57,522 bases of DNA, taken from an uncultured Spartobacteria bacterium. GTDB taxonomy: Bacteria > Verrucomicrobiota > Verrucomicrobiia > Chthoniobacterales > JAATET01. Below are positions 43,093 through 52,888 of this stretch, piece by piece. The position numbers and the translations under genes are program-made. Every line of letters starts with the position of its first letter. Positions within the stretch are counted from its first letter, which is position 1. Under the pieces are notes generated by a model. The model had not been told where the DNA came from, ran no database searches, and was given only the letters and a program-made list of their open reading frames with translations. Location: assembly GCA_937901895.1 (NCBI GenBank), contig CALGTD010000074.1:1-57522 (forward strand). Direction: 5' to 3'.

Positions 43093-43935
43093 TCACAGGA
43101 TGCCGTCGAGAAACGCCTTCCGGTCGAAAAGGGCGATGTCGCCGAGTTGCTCGCCGGTGCCGATGTATCGGGGAGGGATGCCGAGTTCGTTCTGGATCGC
43201 GACGAGCACGCCACCCCGGCCGCTGCCGTCGAGCTTGGTCACGACGACGCCGGTGAGGCCCACCGCCTGGTGGAATTCCTTCGCCTGCACAAGCGCGTTC
43301 GTGCCGGTCGTCGCGTCCACGACGAGGAGCTTCTCCATCTGCACCTCGTGCTTGCCGAGCGTGCGAACGACCTTCGCGAGCTCCTGCATGAGGTTGTTCT
43401 TCGTATGGAGACGGCCGGCGGTGTCGCAGATCAGGAAATCGGCATTGCGCTTCTGGGCGGCAATGTAGGCGTCGTAGCAGAGCGCGGAGGGATCGCCATT
43501 GTAGTTGCCCTTGATGACGTCGACGCCGATGCGTTCGCCCCAGACCGCGAGTTGCTCGATCGCCGCGGCGCGGAAGGTGTCGGCCGCCACGAGCAGGACG
43601 GAGTTGCCGGCACGGACCAGGGAATTCGCGACCTTCGCCGAGGTCGTCGTCTTGCCTGTGCCGTTCACGCCAATCATGAGGACCGGCGCAGGTTTGCCGG
43701 GCGTCGGGCGGACCGGCTCGCCCTTTTCCGGCAGCACCTGCTCGATCTCATGCCGCGTGACCGCGGTGGCCACGCTCGCGGTAAGTTCGCCTCCGCGTTC
43801 CCGCAGCGAGTCCATGATGCGCATGGCCATGGGCACTCCCAGATCGGCACGAATGAGCGTTTCCTCGAGCTCGTCCCAATCGACGGGACGATCGGTGAAC
43901 TTCTCGACGAGCGACTTGAGAAACTTGAAGGGCAT
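43093..43935 (-). CDS. ftsY: Signal recognition particle receptor FtsY
   Basis: A 280-residue NG-domain GTPase docking SRP-ribosome complexes at the membrane. P-loop GVNGTGKTTTSAKVAN, AADTFRAAAIEQL, the G3 DTAGRLHT, TKLDGSGRGG and the C-terminal GTGEQLGDIALFD are complete. The long acidic A domain of E. coli FtsY is missing; the N domain begins near residue 10. The ATG at 43935 is the best start; the long in-frame extension upstream shadows nusB. Confidence 0.96.
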   Translation of the reverse strand: MPFKFLKSLVEKFTDRPVDWDELEETLIRADLGVPMAMRIMDSLRERGGELTASVATAVTRHEIEQVLPEKGEPVRPTPGKPAPVLMIGVNGTGKTTTSAKVANSLVRAGNSVLLVAADTFRAAAIEQLAVWGERIGVDVIKGNYNGDPSALCYDAYIAAQKRNADFLICDTAGRLHTKNNLMQELAKVVRTLGKHEVQMEKLLVVDATTGTNALVQAKEFHQAVGLTGVVVTKLDGSGRGGVLVAIQNELGIPPRYIGTGEQLGDIALFDRKAFLDGIL

Positions 43936-43996
43936 GGGCGACTGCTGCTGCTTGGTTCGGGCCTTGGAGGAGAGGGGCGCTTCCGTCAGCGGCCGA

Positions 43997-44443
43997 TCAC
44001 GAGTCGCCTCGTGCGGGCGTTCCCGCCGTCCGCGCGGGGCGGTTGAGCGTGGCGCGGATGCGATCGAGCACGCCGTTGACGAAGCGGCCGGATTCGTCGG
44101 TGCTGTATTTCTTGGCGATCTCGATGGCCTCGTTGATCGAGACCACCGGCGGCGTCTCCGGGCAGTGGAGCATTTCAAAAATCGCGAGCCGGAGGATGTT
44201 GCGGTCCACGGCGGAGATGCGGTGAAGCTCGTAGTTCTCGGCGTTTTTGCGGATGAGTTCGTCGATTTCGTCCTGGTGCTCAAGCACCCCGGGAATGAGC
44301 GTGTCGCTGAACCGGCGTGCGGCGGGGCTCAGACCCCGCATCTTGTAAAAGATTTGCAGGTCGGCGTTTTCGGACGTCGGGTTCAGATCCCGTTGATACA
44401 AATACTGGACGGCGGCCTCGCGGCCCTCTCTGCGAACTCCCAT
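43997..44443 (-). CDS. nusB: Transcription antitermination factor NusB
   Basis: A 148-residue all-helical NusB, which binds boxA RNA with NusE. Seen: RREGREAAVQYLYQRDL at the N-terminus, SAVDRNILRLAIFEML, VVSINEAIEIAKKYSTDESGRFVNGVLD. It follows ribH by 11 bp, the usual ribH-nusB order in many bacteria, and precedes ftsY. Confidence 0.95.
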   Translation of the reverse strand: MGVRREGREAAVQYLYQRDLNPTSENADLQIFYKMRGLSPAARRFSDTLIPGVLEHQDEIDELIRKNAENYELHRISAVDRNILRLAIFEMLHCPETPPVVSINEAIEIAKKYSTDESGRFVNGVLDRIRATLNRPARTAGTPARGDS

Positions 44444-44454
44444 GGGTGAAAAGG

Positions 44455-44934
44455 TCAGGTGTTGGAAATGGCCTTCATCGCGGCGGACGCTGCGACGGCG
44501 GCGCGTGCGGCCTCGCGGCCGCGGTTCAGGCGTTCGTCCAGGCAGCGTGCACGTGCCTGCGCCTCGTTGGCGACCAGGAGCACCTCGTGAATGACGGGCG
44601 TGCCGTGGTCGAGTGCGATTTGTTGAAGGGCGTTTGTGATCGAGGCGGCGATCAGATCGGCATGGGCCGTCTCGCCCTTGAGGATGAGGCCGAGCGCGAG
44701 CACTGCGTCATATCGCCCGGTGGCTGCGAGGGTTTTCACCAGCAGCGGAATCTCGAAGGAACCGGGTGCCTCGATCGTGTCGACACGGGCCTGCGGCTGG
44801 ATCGCAAGCAACTCCTTGCGGGCGTTGCGCTCGAGCGCGGAGGTGAACTCCGGATTATACCGGCTCACGACAAGCGCGTAGGCGGACTTCGCGTCCGTCT
44901 CGATGGCGGGTCTCTCCGGCAGGGCGTTCGACAT
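44455..44934 (-). CDS. ribH: 6,7-dimethyl-8-ribityllumazine synthase
   Basis: A 159-residue lumazine synthase, penultimate step of riboflavin synthesis. Seen: ALVVSRYNPEFTSAL, IEAPGSFEIPLLVKTLA, LGLILKGETAHADLI with the catalytic His and the C-terminal LNRGREAARAAVA. Start ATG 44934. It begins an operon with nusB and ftsY; ribBA is elsewhere (50962-52179). Confidence 0.95.
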   Translation of the reverse strand: MSNALPERPAIETDAKSAYALVVSRYNPEFTSALERNARKELLAIQPQARVDTIEAPGSFEIPLLVKTLAATGRYDAVLALGLILKGETAHADLIAASITNALQQIALDHGTPVIHEVLLVANEAQARARCLDERLNRGREAARAAVAASAAMKAISNT

Positions 44935-45037
44935 GGGCCGGGGATTCTCGCAGAAACGCCGCGCAACGCAACTGCCGGGCGCGGTCCGGGAAATCCGGAG
45001 TTGCTTCGAAGCGCGATTCGGTTTCGTGTCGGAGCCC

Positions 45038-48000
45038 ATGGTCGAGCAGGACAAGCCGGAACCGCCGCCACGGCGTCCCCGGCGTCGATGGCTGCGGCGG
45101 GTCGGCTGGGCATTGCTGGGACTTGTCGTCCTTCTCGCCATCTTTCACCGGCCCATCGTCTTCGAGGGGACGCGGTATTTCATCGTGCGCGCCGCGCGGC
45201 AGCAGAATCTTGACCTCGACTACGAGATCGGGGGTTCGATCTTTTCGACGCTCACGGTCTCGAACCTCCGTGCAACCCCGACCGAGCCGGGCCCCGTCCA
45301 GCGCATCGAAATCGGAAACATCGACCTGCGCTACAGCCTGTGGGACGCGCTTCGAAAGGGTCTGCCCGCGCTGCTGGATCTCGTGCAGGTGCGGGATGTC
45401 TTTGTCGAAATTACCCCGTCGGAGGAGCCGCCCCCCGGGAAGCAGGAGGATCCGCAGCAGTTCAAATTTCCCGCGCTGTTTCCAAAGACGCTCCAGCTCG
45501 AGAATATCAACTTCCTCTCCCACGGGGCGGCGGGCGACACGGTCGTTGAAGGACTGTGGTTCACGCTGCTGCCGGACCGTCCCGGCGTGCTCCGGCTGGG
45601 AGCGCTCGACATCCCGGGCGTGAGAAAGTGGACGGAGGTGTCCGGACGCACCACCTTCCGCGACCGCAATCTGATGCTCACGGAGCTTCAGATCGGACCG
45701 GAGATTGCGCTGGAGCGGTTCAATCTGGACGCCTCGCAGCTCGACGACGCGCGGCTCGGGATCGGACTCGTCGGGAGATTCTTCGACGCGCCGGTGTCGA
45801 TTCGCGTCGAAATTTCCGACCTCAACGCCGCCAACGATCTTTCCGCGGCGTTTCGCGTGGACGGCCTCCAGTTTGCAAGGATCGGCGAGTATCTGAATCT
45901 GGAGATGCCGGTGGCGGGAGTTCTGGAACTTGCTGCGGGGGTGATCTCCGGCCGGCCGGACGAGCCGCAGTCGTGGCGGGGAACGATCGGCGCGAGGCTG
46001 GGGGAGCTGGCAACAGGCGGCCAATCGATCGGCACGGTGCGTCTCGGCGCGACCTTCGAAAACGGACGTGCAACGGCAAATGTGGCGCTGGACGCAGGAG
46101 TCGCAGTGCAGGCCGAGGCGGAGCTCCCGGAGAAGGTGGACGACCTGGTCGAAACGCGGGCAGCGGGTGTGCTGTTGCTGTTTCTTCCCGAGGTCGGGAC
46201 GGTGATCCGCGGTCCGCAGGAGGTCGGGGGCGATCTCGTGGCGCGGCTTCCCTTTCAGCTTTCGGATGGAGTGTTCGCGATTCACGGCGGCATCCGCTCG
46301 CGATTCCTCTCCGCTGCGGGTGCGCGCGTGTCCGGATTGAGGATCGACGTCGATGCGCGGAAAGATCTTCGCGTCGAGGAGGGCGCGCCACCCTTCCGGG
46401 GCGCGACCGGAACGATCGCTCTGAGGACTGCGGATGCGGAGGTGAGCGGGTTTGGCGTGGACGAAGTCGCGGCCGTCGTCGCGCTCGAAAACGCCACGCT
46501 CCAGCTTCGGAATATCGGCATTGTGCGTAGTTCCAACTCGGTAAAAGCGAGCGGCGAGGTGCTCCTTCCGGACGACATGGCCACGTTCGCCAAACAGCCG
46601 TGGAAGGTCGCCTTTCAAGTCAACGCGCCCGCGATGCATGAGTTTGTTGCGGAGGGTGGGCAATTCGATCTGCAAGGCATGCTGGACATCTCCGGCACTG
46701 CAACTTCGGACGGAGCGCGCATCCGGGGCGACCTTCAGATCGAAGGACGGGATTTCGGTTTCAACGGCCTGAACGTCCCGACCATTGATGGCGCGGTCGT
46801 CGTCGAGGATGACCAGGCAACCCTTCACGAACTGGTGGTCCATTTCGACGAGGACAATCACGTGCAGGCGTCGGGCGAGGTGCAGCTGAAGGAGCCTTAC
46901 GCGTATCGGGGAACGGTGAAGGCAGCGCTGGAGAATCTTTCGATCTTCGATCCGGTCACTCCCGAACCGGTTGCGGGATCGTTCACGATGGATTGGGAGG
47001 GTGAGGGAACCGTGACGACTCCGCGTCATTCGGGTGGCGGGAGGATCGTCCTGACAAATGGTCAATACGGTGCGCTGGCCGCGCTGAATGCCGAGGTGGA
47101 GGCCGCCTACTCGCCGGGCGCGATCGATGTGCCCGTGCTGCGGGCGTCCGCCGAGATGGGCGGAATCGAGGCGACGGCCTCGTGGCGGGACGACGCGCTT
47201 TCCATTTCGGACCTCCGCGTGCAGTGGAAGGACCTGCAGGTGCTCACCGGCTCGCTGACGGCTCCGCTCGCGCTTGCACACTTCGGCGACATCGATCGGT
47301 TGATTCCCAACGACGGGCCGGTTCAGGTGAATCTGGAAACCCCGGATCTCGCGCTGACGGAGGTTTTTGCCCGTCTCGGCGACGACCCAGCGCCCGTCTC
47401 GGGATCGGTGGAAGCGAAGCTGACTGCGAGCGGCACCGTTGCCGAACTGGTGGCCGGGCTGGCCGTGCGCGCGACGAATCTGGAAGCGGCGGTCGCGGGG
47501 GATGCCCAGCCGGTGAATGCGAACCTCGACGTTTCGTTGCGGGACAATCGTCTGACGGTGACAGGCCGGATCGTCGAGCCGCGGATTCAGCCGGTGACGA
47601 TCGAAGGGGCGATCCCGCTGAATGTCGCGCAGGTGAAGCGGGATGGTGCCCTGCCATCCGACACTCCGCTGGACGTGCACGTGAGCATGCCGGATTCGCC
47701 GCTCGGATTTGTCACGTCGCTCGTTCCGATCGTGCGCTTCATCGACGGGGTGGCGGGCGTCGACCTGCGTGTTTCGGGAACGACGGCCCAACCGCGCGTG
47801 GCAGGGAATGCCCATGCGGACATCCGTCACCTCCGGCTCAACAACGAGGGACTTCCGCCCATCACCAATCTCGTGGCGAGGCTTGATGCGACGACGGAGA
47901 GGATGACCGTGAGTGCGTTTCGTGGCGAGGTCGGCGGCGGAGCGTTCGGCGCGGAAGGAATCGTGGATTTTGGAGGCGGGCAGCCGGTCTTCGATCTCGC

Positions 48001-48892
48001 ATTCGGGACGCGAAATGCGCTGGTCATGCAGGACGAGGCTCTCACCCTGCGAATCTCGAGCCGCATCGGATTGAGAGGGCCCCTCGATTCCGCGACGTTA
48101 AGCGGCGAGGTCTTTGTCACGCGCAGCCGGTTCTTCAAGGATATCGACATTCTGCCGATTGGTCTGCCGGGGCGTCCCGCGCCACAGCCACCGGAGGTTC
48201 CTCCTGCGCCGGGCATCCCCGACCCGCCGCTGAGGGATTGGAAGCTCGACCTCACCATCAAGACTGCAGACCCGTTTCTCGTTCGGGGAAATCTCGCGAA
48301 CGGTCGTGTGCTGGTCGACCTTCACGTCGGTGGCACCGGTGCGCAGCCGTGGATGGACGGCAGCGTGCGAATCGAGCAGCTTCGGACGTCGCTTCCGTTC
48401 AGCACCCTCGATGTCGACAACGGACTTGTCTATTTCACGAGAGACCGTCCGTTTCTTCCGCAGTTCGACATTCGGGGAACATCGAGAATCCGTGACTACG
48501 ACATCGCCGCCTACGTCTATGGAGACCTGACAAATCCGCAGGCGTCCTTCACGAGCAATCCCCCGCTGCCGCAGACGGAGATCGTTTCGCTGATCGCCAC
48601 CGGCGTCACATCGAGGGAACTTGCCGGAAATCCAAGCGTGCTGGCGGGCAGGGCGGCGATGCTGCTCTTCCAAAAAATCTACCGGAGTGTCTTTCACCGC
48701 GGCAGCGCCCAGCCGCCCCGGGACACGCTGCTGAGTCGCATCGACTTCGAACTCGGTGCCACCGATCCGAAGACCGGGCACCAGGGAATCGGTGTGCGGT
48801 TTCCGCTCACCGAAAACATCGTGCTCTCGAGCGGCGTGGACGTGGGCGGGGATTTCCGGGGACAGGTGAGGTATCTGATCCGTTTCCGATGA
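45038..48892 (+). CDS. tamB: TamB/AsmA-type translocation and assembly module protein
   Basis: A 1284-residue envelope protein: a basic cytoplasmic start (RRPRRRWLRRVG), one membrane anchor (WALLGLVVLLAIFH) and a very long beta-rich periplasmic repeat region. The C-terminal part has the DUF490/TamB signature (LRGPLDSATLSGEVFVTRSRFFKD, QFDIRGTSRIRDYDIAAYVYGDL, PQTEIVSLIATG). TamB proteins bridge the periplasm and move phospholipids or help outer-membrane protein assembly. The ATG at 45038 is chosen for the compact anchor. Its stop overlaps the Omp85 gene (ATGA). Confidence 0.9.
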   Translation: MVEQDKPEPPPRRPRRRWLRRVGWALLGLVVLLAIFHRPIVFEGTRYFIVRAARQQNLDLDYEIGGSIFSTLTVSNLRATPTEPGPVQRIEIGNIDLRYSLWDALRKGLPALLDLVQVRDVFVEITPSEEPPPGKQEDPQQFKFPALFPKTLQLENINFLSHGAAGDTVVEGLWFTLLPDRPGVLRLGALDIPGVRKWTEVSGRTTFRDRNLMLTELQIGPEIALERFNLDASQLDDARLGIGLVGRFFDAPVSIRVEISDLNAANDLSAAFRVDGLQFARIGEYLNLEMPVAGVLELAAGVISGRPDEPQSWRGTIGARLGELATGGQSIGTVRLGATFENGRATANVALDAGVAVQAEAELPEKVDDLVETRAAGVLLLFLPEVGTVIRGPQEVGGDLVARLPFQLSDGVFAIHGGIRSRFLSAAGARVSGLRIDVDARKDLRVEEGAPPFRGATGTIALRTADAEVSGFGVDEVAAVVALENATLQLRNIGIVRSSNSVKASGEVLLPDDMATFAKQPWKVAFQVNAPAMHEFVAEGGQFDLQGMLDISGTATSDGARIRGDLQIEGRDFGFNGLNVPTIDGAVVVEDDQATLHELVVHFDEDNHVQASGEVQLKEPYAYRGTVKAALENLSIFDPVTPEPVAGSFTMDWEGEGTVTTPRHSGGGRIVLTNGQYGALAALNAEVEAAYSPGAIDVPVLRASAEMGGIEATASWRDDALSISDLRVQWKDLQVLTGSLTAPLALAHFGDIDRLIPNDGPVQVNLETPDLALTEVFARLGDDPAPVSGSVEAKLTASGTVAELVAGLAVRATNLEAAVAGDAQPVNANLDVSLRDNRLTVTGRIVEPRIQPVTIEGAIPLNVAQVKRDGALPSDTPLDVHVSMPDSPLGFVTSLVPIVRFIDGVAGVDLRVSGTTAQPRVAGNAHADIRHLRLNNEGLPPITNLVARLDATTERMTVSAFRGEVGGGAFGAEGIVDFGGGQPVFDLAFGTRNALVMQDEALTLRISSRIGLRGPLDSATLSGEVFVTRSRFFKDIDILPIGLPGRPAPQPPEVPPAPGIPDPPLRDWKLDLTIKTADPFLVRGNLANGRVLVDLHVGGTGAQPWMDGSVRIEQLRTSLPFSTLDVDNGLVYFTRDRPFLPQFDIRGTSRIRDYDIAAYVYGDLTNPQASFTSNPPLPQTEIVSLIATGVTSRELAGNPSVLAGRAAMLLFQKIYRSVFHRGSAQPPRDTLLSRIDFELGATDPKTGHQGIGVRFPLTENIVLSSGVDVGGDFRGQVRYLIRFR

Positions 48893-50958
48893 GAACTGTT
48901 CCGCTCCTCATTGCTGCGTTGTTCGGAGCCGTCAGCGCGTTCGCGCAGGTGCCGGATCTCGATCTGCCGGATGCGCCCGATTCGACGAGTGAACCGGCGA
49001 AACGCGGCACACTGGAGGTCGAGTATGTCGGGAACACCGCGTTCACGGCAGCGGAGCTTCGCAACGGGACCGAGCAGCAATACTCCGGCGTGGAGAGCTT
49101 CGGGCTGAATCCGGCGAGCGCCTACGACATGGCGTATTTCCTCGAGGTGTTTTACCGCATGCACGGGTATTCGCAGGTCGAGGTGGAGGAGGCGATCACC
49201 GGTCCTTGGTTGCTGCGATTGCGGATCAATGAGGGACCTCTTACGCGGCTGGGGACCATCACGTTTCAGGGGAACGAGGCGCATTCGCACGAGGATCTCA
49301 TGAACTACCTGCTGGGGCCGCTGCGGGAGCGTTTTCCGCGAATTCGAAGCGATGCAGACCTGCCATTCGTCGAGGCATTGATCGGGGAAGGCGCGGATTT
49401 GATCCGGCGGCTCTACGGCGCGGAGGGCTTCCTGGATGCGGAGGTCGAACCGCCGGGCTTCACGTTCGAGAAGGACTTCACCGTCGGAAACGTCGAGCTG
49501 ACGATCCACGAAGGGCTGCAATACCGGTTCGGCGAGATCGTTATCGTTGGCAGCACGATCTTTTCCGAAGAGGAGTTGCTGGCGGCGATTCACGATGACG
49601 TGGAGGCGCCGTTTACGGATGGTCGAATGGCTTCAGCAGCCCGAGGGATCGAGGACTACTACAAGACCCGTGGATACTACGAAGCGAATGTCTCGGTCGA
49701 TGCGACGCCTGCCGATCCGGAAGATGGACGCGTGGCGGTCACGTTTCATGTGGAGCCGGGGGCGCTCTATACGTTCGATGGCGTCACGGTGACCGGCGTG
49801 CGGGATCTTCCGCCCGATTTCATCGAGAAGCGTCTGCGAAGTCTCCGGGGGAAGCGTTACGACCCTGCGCTGATCGACAAAAAGTTTCGCGAGTTGATCG
49901 GGACGGGACTCTTTCAAACCCTGCGCATCCAGCCCGAGCCGGTGCCGGGCGACGAGTTGCGGCTCGACGTGGAGATCGTGGAGGCGAAGTCGAAGGAGGT
50001 TGGCTTCGGCATCGGCTACGGGACGTTCGTCGGCGGAATCCTCACGGTGACTTACACGGATCTCAACCTGTTCGGGAGTGGCCGCTCGTTCACGTCGAAG
50101 GCGGAGGTGACGCAGCGCGGCTACAATGGGGAGGCCATTTACAGCAATCCATGGCTTTTCGATACGGACTGGCAGTTCAAGGCGCGGCTTTTTGCGGAGA
50201 CGATCACGCTGGAGGGATATTCGAAGAACGAGCTTGGGTTCCGCCCCAGCCTCGCGCGGCAGCTGACGGACCACTGGCGCGCCGAGGTATTCGTGATCGG
50301 AAAGACGCTGGACATTTACGACGTGCTGATCGAGCCGGAGTCTCTCGTCGGGCGCACGCGCTATTCGGTGGCGGCGATCGGAGTTTCGCAGATGGTCGAT
50401 TACCGGAACGATCCCGCGCTGCCTACCAGCGGCTTCCTGGCCTCGACCTCATTCGACGTCGCTCCGAATGGCGTGGGAGACGTGGCGTTCGTTCGCGGTG
50501 TCGCGCAGGCGTCGCTTTATGTGCCGGTGACCTCGAAGACGACGCTGGCATTCGGAGCACGGGGAGGAATCATCTCGCCGTTGAGTTCGGAGGGACTGCC
50601 GGTCGACGAGCGCTTCTTCAACGGTGGCGCGTCGAGTGTGCGCAGTTTTCCAGAGCTCAAGCTCGGGCCGAAGGACCATGCCGGCTGGCCGCTTGGAGGG
50701 CAGACCTACACCGTGTTCAACGTCGAGTATGGCTTCCCGATCTGGCAGGAACTGCGCGGCGCGTTGTTCTTCGACGCGGGCAACGTGATTTCCAACGCTC
50801 GTGATTTCGGATTTGAGGGAATGCGCTACGCGATCGGCGGCGGGCTCCGCTACAACCTGCCAGTGGGGCCGATTCGCTTCGACTACGGCTTCAATCCCGA
50901 CCGTCAGACGGGCGAACCGCAGGGGGCCTTCCACTTCAGCGTGGGGCTCGCGTTCTGA
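48889..50958 (+). CDS. Omp85-family outer-membrane protein (TamA/BamA-like)
   Basis: A 689-residue outer-membrane barrel. A signal peptide (LLIAALFGAVSAFA) is followed by about four POTRA domains (residues ~40-350), each opening with strands such as VEYVGNTAFTAAEL and TITFQGNEAHSHEDL. A 16-strand barrel fills residues ~370-689, ends with an aromatic beta-signal FSVGLAF and has the lid motif GGASSVRSFP, a variant of the VRGF/Y loop. Coupled by ATGA to tamB, so TamA-like is the best guess. Confidence 0.9.
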   Translation: MRTVPLLIAALFGAVSAFAQVPDLDLPDAPDSTSEPAKRGTLEVEYVGNTAFTAAELRNGTEQQYSGVESFGLNPASAYDMAYFLEVFYRMHGYSQVEVEEAITGPWLLRLRINEGPLTRLGTITFQGNEAHSHEDLMNYLLGPLRERFPRIRSDADLPFVEALIGEGADLIRRLYGAEGFLDAEVEPPGFTFEKDFTVGNVELTIHEGLQYRFGEIVIVGSTIFSEEELLAAIHDDVEAPFTDGRMASAARGIEDYYKTRGYYEANVSVDATPADPEDGRVAVTFHVEPGALYTFDGVTVTGVRDLPPDFIEKRLRSLRGKRYDPALIDKKFRELIGTGLFQTLRIQPEPVPGDELRLDVEIVEAKSKEVGFGIGYGTFVGGILTVTYTDLNLFGSGRSFTSKAEVTQRGYNGEAIYSNPWLFDTDWQFKARLFAETITLEGYSKNELGFRPSLARQLTDHWRAEVFVIGKTLDIYDVLIEPESLVGRTRYSVAAIGVSQMVDYRNDPALPTSGFLASTSFDVAPNGVGDVAFVRGVAQASLYVPVTSKTTLAFGARGGIISPLSSEGLPVDERFFNGGASSVRSFPELKLGPKDHAGWPLGGQTYTVFNVEYGFPIWQELRGALFFDAGNVISNARDFGFEGMRYAIGGGLRYNLPVGPIRFDYGFNPDRQTGEPQGAFHFSVGLAF

Positions 50959-50961
50959 GCC

Positions 50962-52179
50962 TCAGAGCTTGTGCCCGAGTTTCTTCTTCTTGGTCGAGAG
51001 GTAGCGCTCGTTGTGGGGATTCGCGACGCTGCGGATCGGAACCTGTTCGACGATTTCGAGGTTGTAGCCCTCGAGGCCGACGACCTTGCGCGGATTGTTC
51101 GTCATGAGCCGGATCTTTCGCACGCCGAGGTCCTCGAGAATCTGGGCCCCGATGCCGTAGTCGCGGAGGTCGGGGGCGAAACCGAGCTTTTCGTTTGCCT
51201 CGACCGTATCGAGGCCCTCCTCCTGGAGCTTGTAGGCGTGGATCTTCGCGGGCAGGCCGATTCCGCGTCCTTCCTGTCGCATGTAAACGAGCACGCCGTT
51301 CCCCGCCTCCTCGATCTGGCGGAGGGCGGTGTGAAGCTGGGAGCCACAATCACAGCGCTTGGAGCCGAAAACGTCGCCGGTGAGGCATTCGCTGTGAACG
51401 CGCACGAGCGTGGGCTGATCGCTTTGGATCGAGCCCTTCACGAGCGCGAGGTGATGCTGGGCGTCGATGTCCGAGCGATAGAGATGCAGGTCGAACGTGC
51501 CGTAATCGGTCGGCAATAGAATCTTCTGCTCGCAGACGATGAGCTTCTCGCTCTTGCGCCGGTAGGCGATGAGATCCTGGATCGTGCAGATGCGCAGCCC
51601 GTGCTTGCGCCGGAATTTCATGAGGTCCGGCAGGCGCGCCATCGTGCCGTCGTCGTTCAGGATTTCACAGATCACGGCGGAAGGATCGAGCCCGGCGAGG
51701 CGGGCGAGATCGACGGATGCCTCCGTGTGACCGGCGCGGCGTAGCACGCCGCCGCACTTGGCCTGGAGCGGAAAGATGTGGCCCGGCTGGACGAGGTCGG
51801 CGGGGGTCGCAGAGGGATTGGCAAGAACCGAGATCGTGGCGGCGCGGTCCTTCGCACTGATGCCGGTGGTGATGCCGGTCGCCGCGTCGACGGAGACGGT
51901 GAAGTCCGTCTTATACATCTCGCGGTTGTGGGCGACCATCCGCTGCAGACCGAGCTGTGCGGCGCGTTCCTCTGTGACTGGAGCGCAGACGAGGCCGCGA
52001 CCGTAACGGGCCATGAAGTTCACCGCTTCGGGCGTCACTTTCGATGCAGCCATGACGAGGTCGCCCTCGTTTTCCCGGTCGGCATCGTCGGTGACGATGA
52101 TCATCTTTCCCGCGCGGATGTCGGCAATCGCGTCGGCGATCGTGTCGAAGCTGGGGGCGGCGGAGCGTTTGGCGGGCAT
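50962..52179 (-). CDS. ribBA: Bifunctional DHBP synthase / GTP cyclohydrolase II
   Basis: A 405-residue RibBA starting two routes to riboflavin. The DHBP synthase domain (residues ~1-205) shows DDADRENEGDLVMAA, ARYGRGLVCAP, GHIFPLQAK and RRAGHTEASVDLARL. The GTP cyclohydrolase II domain (~206-405) shows the zinc cysteines in CLTGDVFGSKRCDCG, YMRQEGRGIGLPAKIHAY and MTNNPRKVVGL. No FMN riboswitch is recognisable upstream. It converges on the Omp85 gene with stop codons 3 bp apart. Confidence 0.96.
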   Translation of the reverse strand: MPAKRSAAPSFDTIADAIADIRAGKMIIVTDDADRENEGDLVMAASKVTPEAVNFMARYGRGLVCAPVTEERAAQLGLQRMVAHNREMYKTDFTVSVDAATGITTGISAKDRAATISVLANPSATPADLVQPGHIFPLQAKCGGVLRRAGHTEASVDLARLAGLDPSAVICEILNDDGTMARLPDLMKFRRKHGLRICTIQDLIAYRRKSEKLIVCEQKILLPTDYGTFDLHLYRSDIDAQHHLALVKGSIQSDQPTLVRVHSECLTGDVFGSKRCDCGSQLHTALRQIEEAGNGVLVYMRQEGRGIGLPAKIHAYKLQEEGLDTVEANEKLGFAPDLRDYGIGAQILEDLGVRKIRLMTNNPRKVVGLEGYNLEIVEQVPIRSVANPHNERYLSTKKKKLGHKL

Positions 52180-52258
52180 TACGGATGTATTCTCGCGCAA
52201 AGGGCGCGATGGACGCAAAGCAATGATTCGTCCGACAGGCGGGATTCGCGGCGACCTT

Positions 52259-52825
52259 TTACTTCCGGCAATAATACACGAATGCGGGCGGGACATTCCG
52301 CACGACGACGTGAGAGGTCTTCGTGTTTGGAAATACGCTGCGCAGCAGTCTGCGGAAACTCTGGCCGCCGGGCAGCCAGTGCGGGCCGAAATAGGCGAAA
52401 GTGGCGAAAGTGCCGCCCGGTGCGAGCACATCGCGGATTTCGCCGAGGATATTCCGTTGAGCCTTCTCGTCGAAGATCGCCCACGGAAGGCCCGACACGA
52501 TGGAGTCGGCCTCCTCCACCGCATGGTCGCTGGCGTGAGAGCGGAGTTTGCTCGCGCAGCCGCTCACGACCTTGAGTTCGGGAAAGCGGACCTGGAGATC
52601 GGTCACGAAATTCGGATTTCGCTCGACGGCGAGAAACCGGGCCTGCGGCTGTTTTGCTTCGAGGATGCGACGGGTGAACACGCCGGTGCCGGGACCGATC
52701 TCGAGAATCCGGTCCGCCTCCGCGACCCGGGCTTTTTCCACAATGACGCGCGCAAGATGCCGCGAGGATGGAGCGATGGCGCCGGTAAGGTGGGGGGCGC
52801 GGACGGCTTCCTTGATGAATCGCAT
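52259..52825 (-). CDS. SAM-dependent methyltransferase, PmtA-like phospholipid N-methyltransferase
   Basis: A 188-residue class I methyltransferase. The N-terminus AVRAPHLTGAIAPSSRHLARVIV is characteristic of the PmtA/PE N-methyltransferase and related group; motif I is ILEIGPGTGVFTRRIL (about residues 40-55), followed by AVERNPNFV and VSGLPWAIF. A role in membrane phospholipid methylation would fit with the psd gene at 10036. An rRNA-methyltransferase-like function cannot be excluded. 80 bp separate it from ribBA. Confidence 0.72.
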   Translation of the reverse strand: MRFIKEAVRAPHLTGAIAPSSRHLARVIVEKARVAEADRILEIGPGTGVFTRRILEAKQPQARFLAVERNPNFVTDLQVRFPELKVVSGCASKLRSHASDHAVEEADSIVSGLPWAIFDEKAQRNILGEIRDVLAPGGTFATFAYFGPHWLPGGQSFRRLLRSVFPNTKTSHVVVRNVPPAFVYYCRK

Positions 52826-52888
52826 AAGATCTTCGCCGGCGGTGCCGGGCTGGTTAACCGTAGCGGGATTCGCCGGATTGGCAATCGA

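Noticed and set aside
44855..47830. Very long open frame antisense to tamB
   Set aside because: High-GC codon bias leaves opposite frames open; it has no recognisable domain, is rich in Arg/His, and the plus-strand tamB is clearly real.
52180..52258. Possible FMN riboswitch upstream of ribBA
   Set aside because: None of the conserved RFN-element core sequences are present and the gap is too short.
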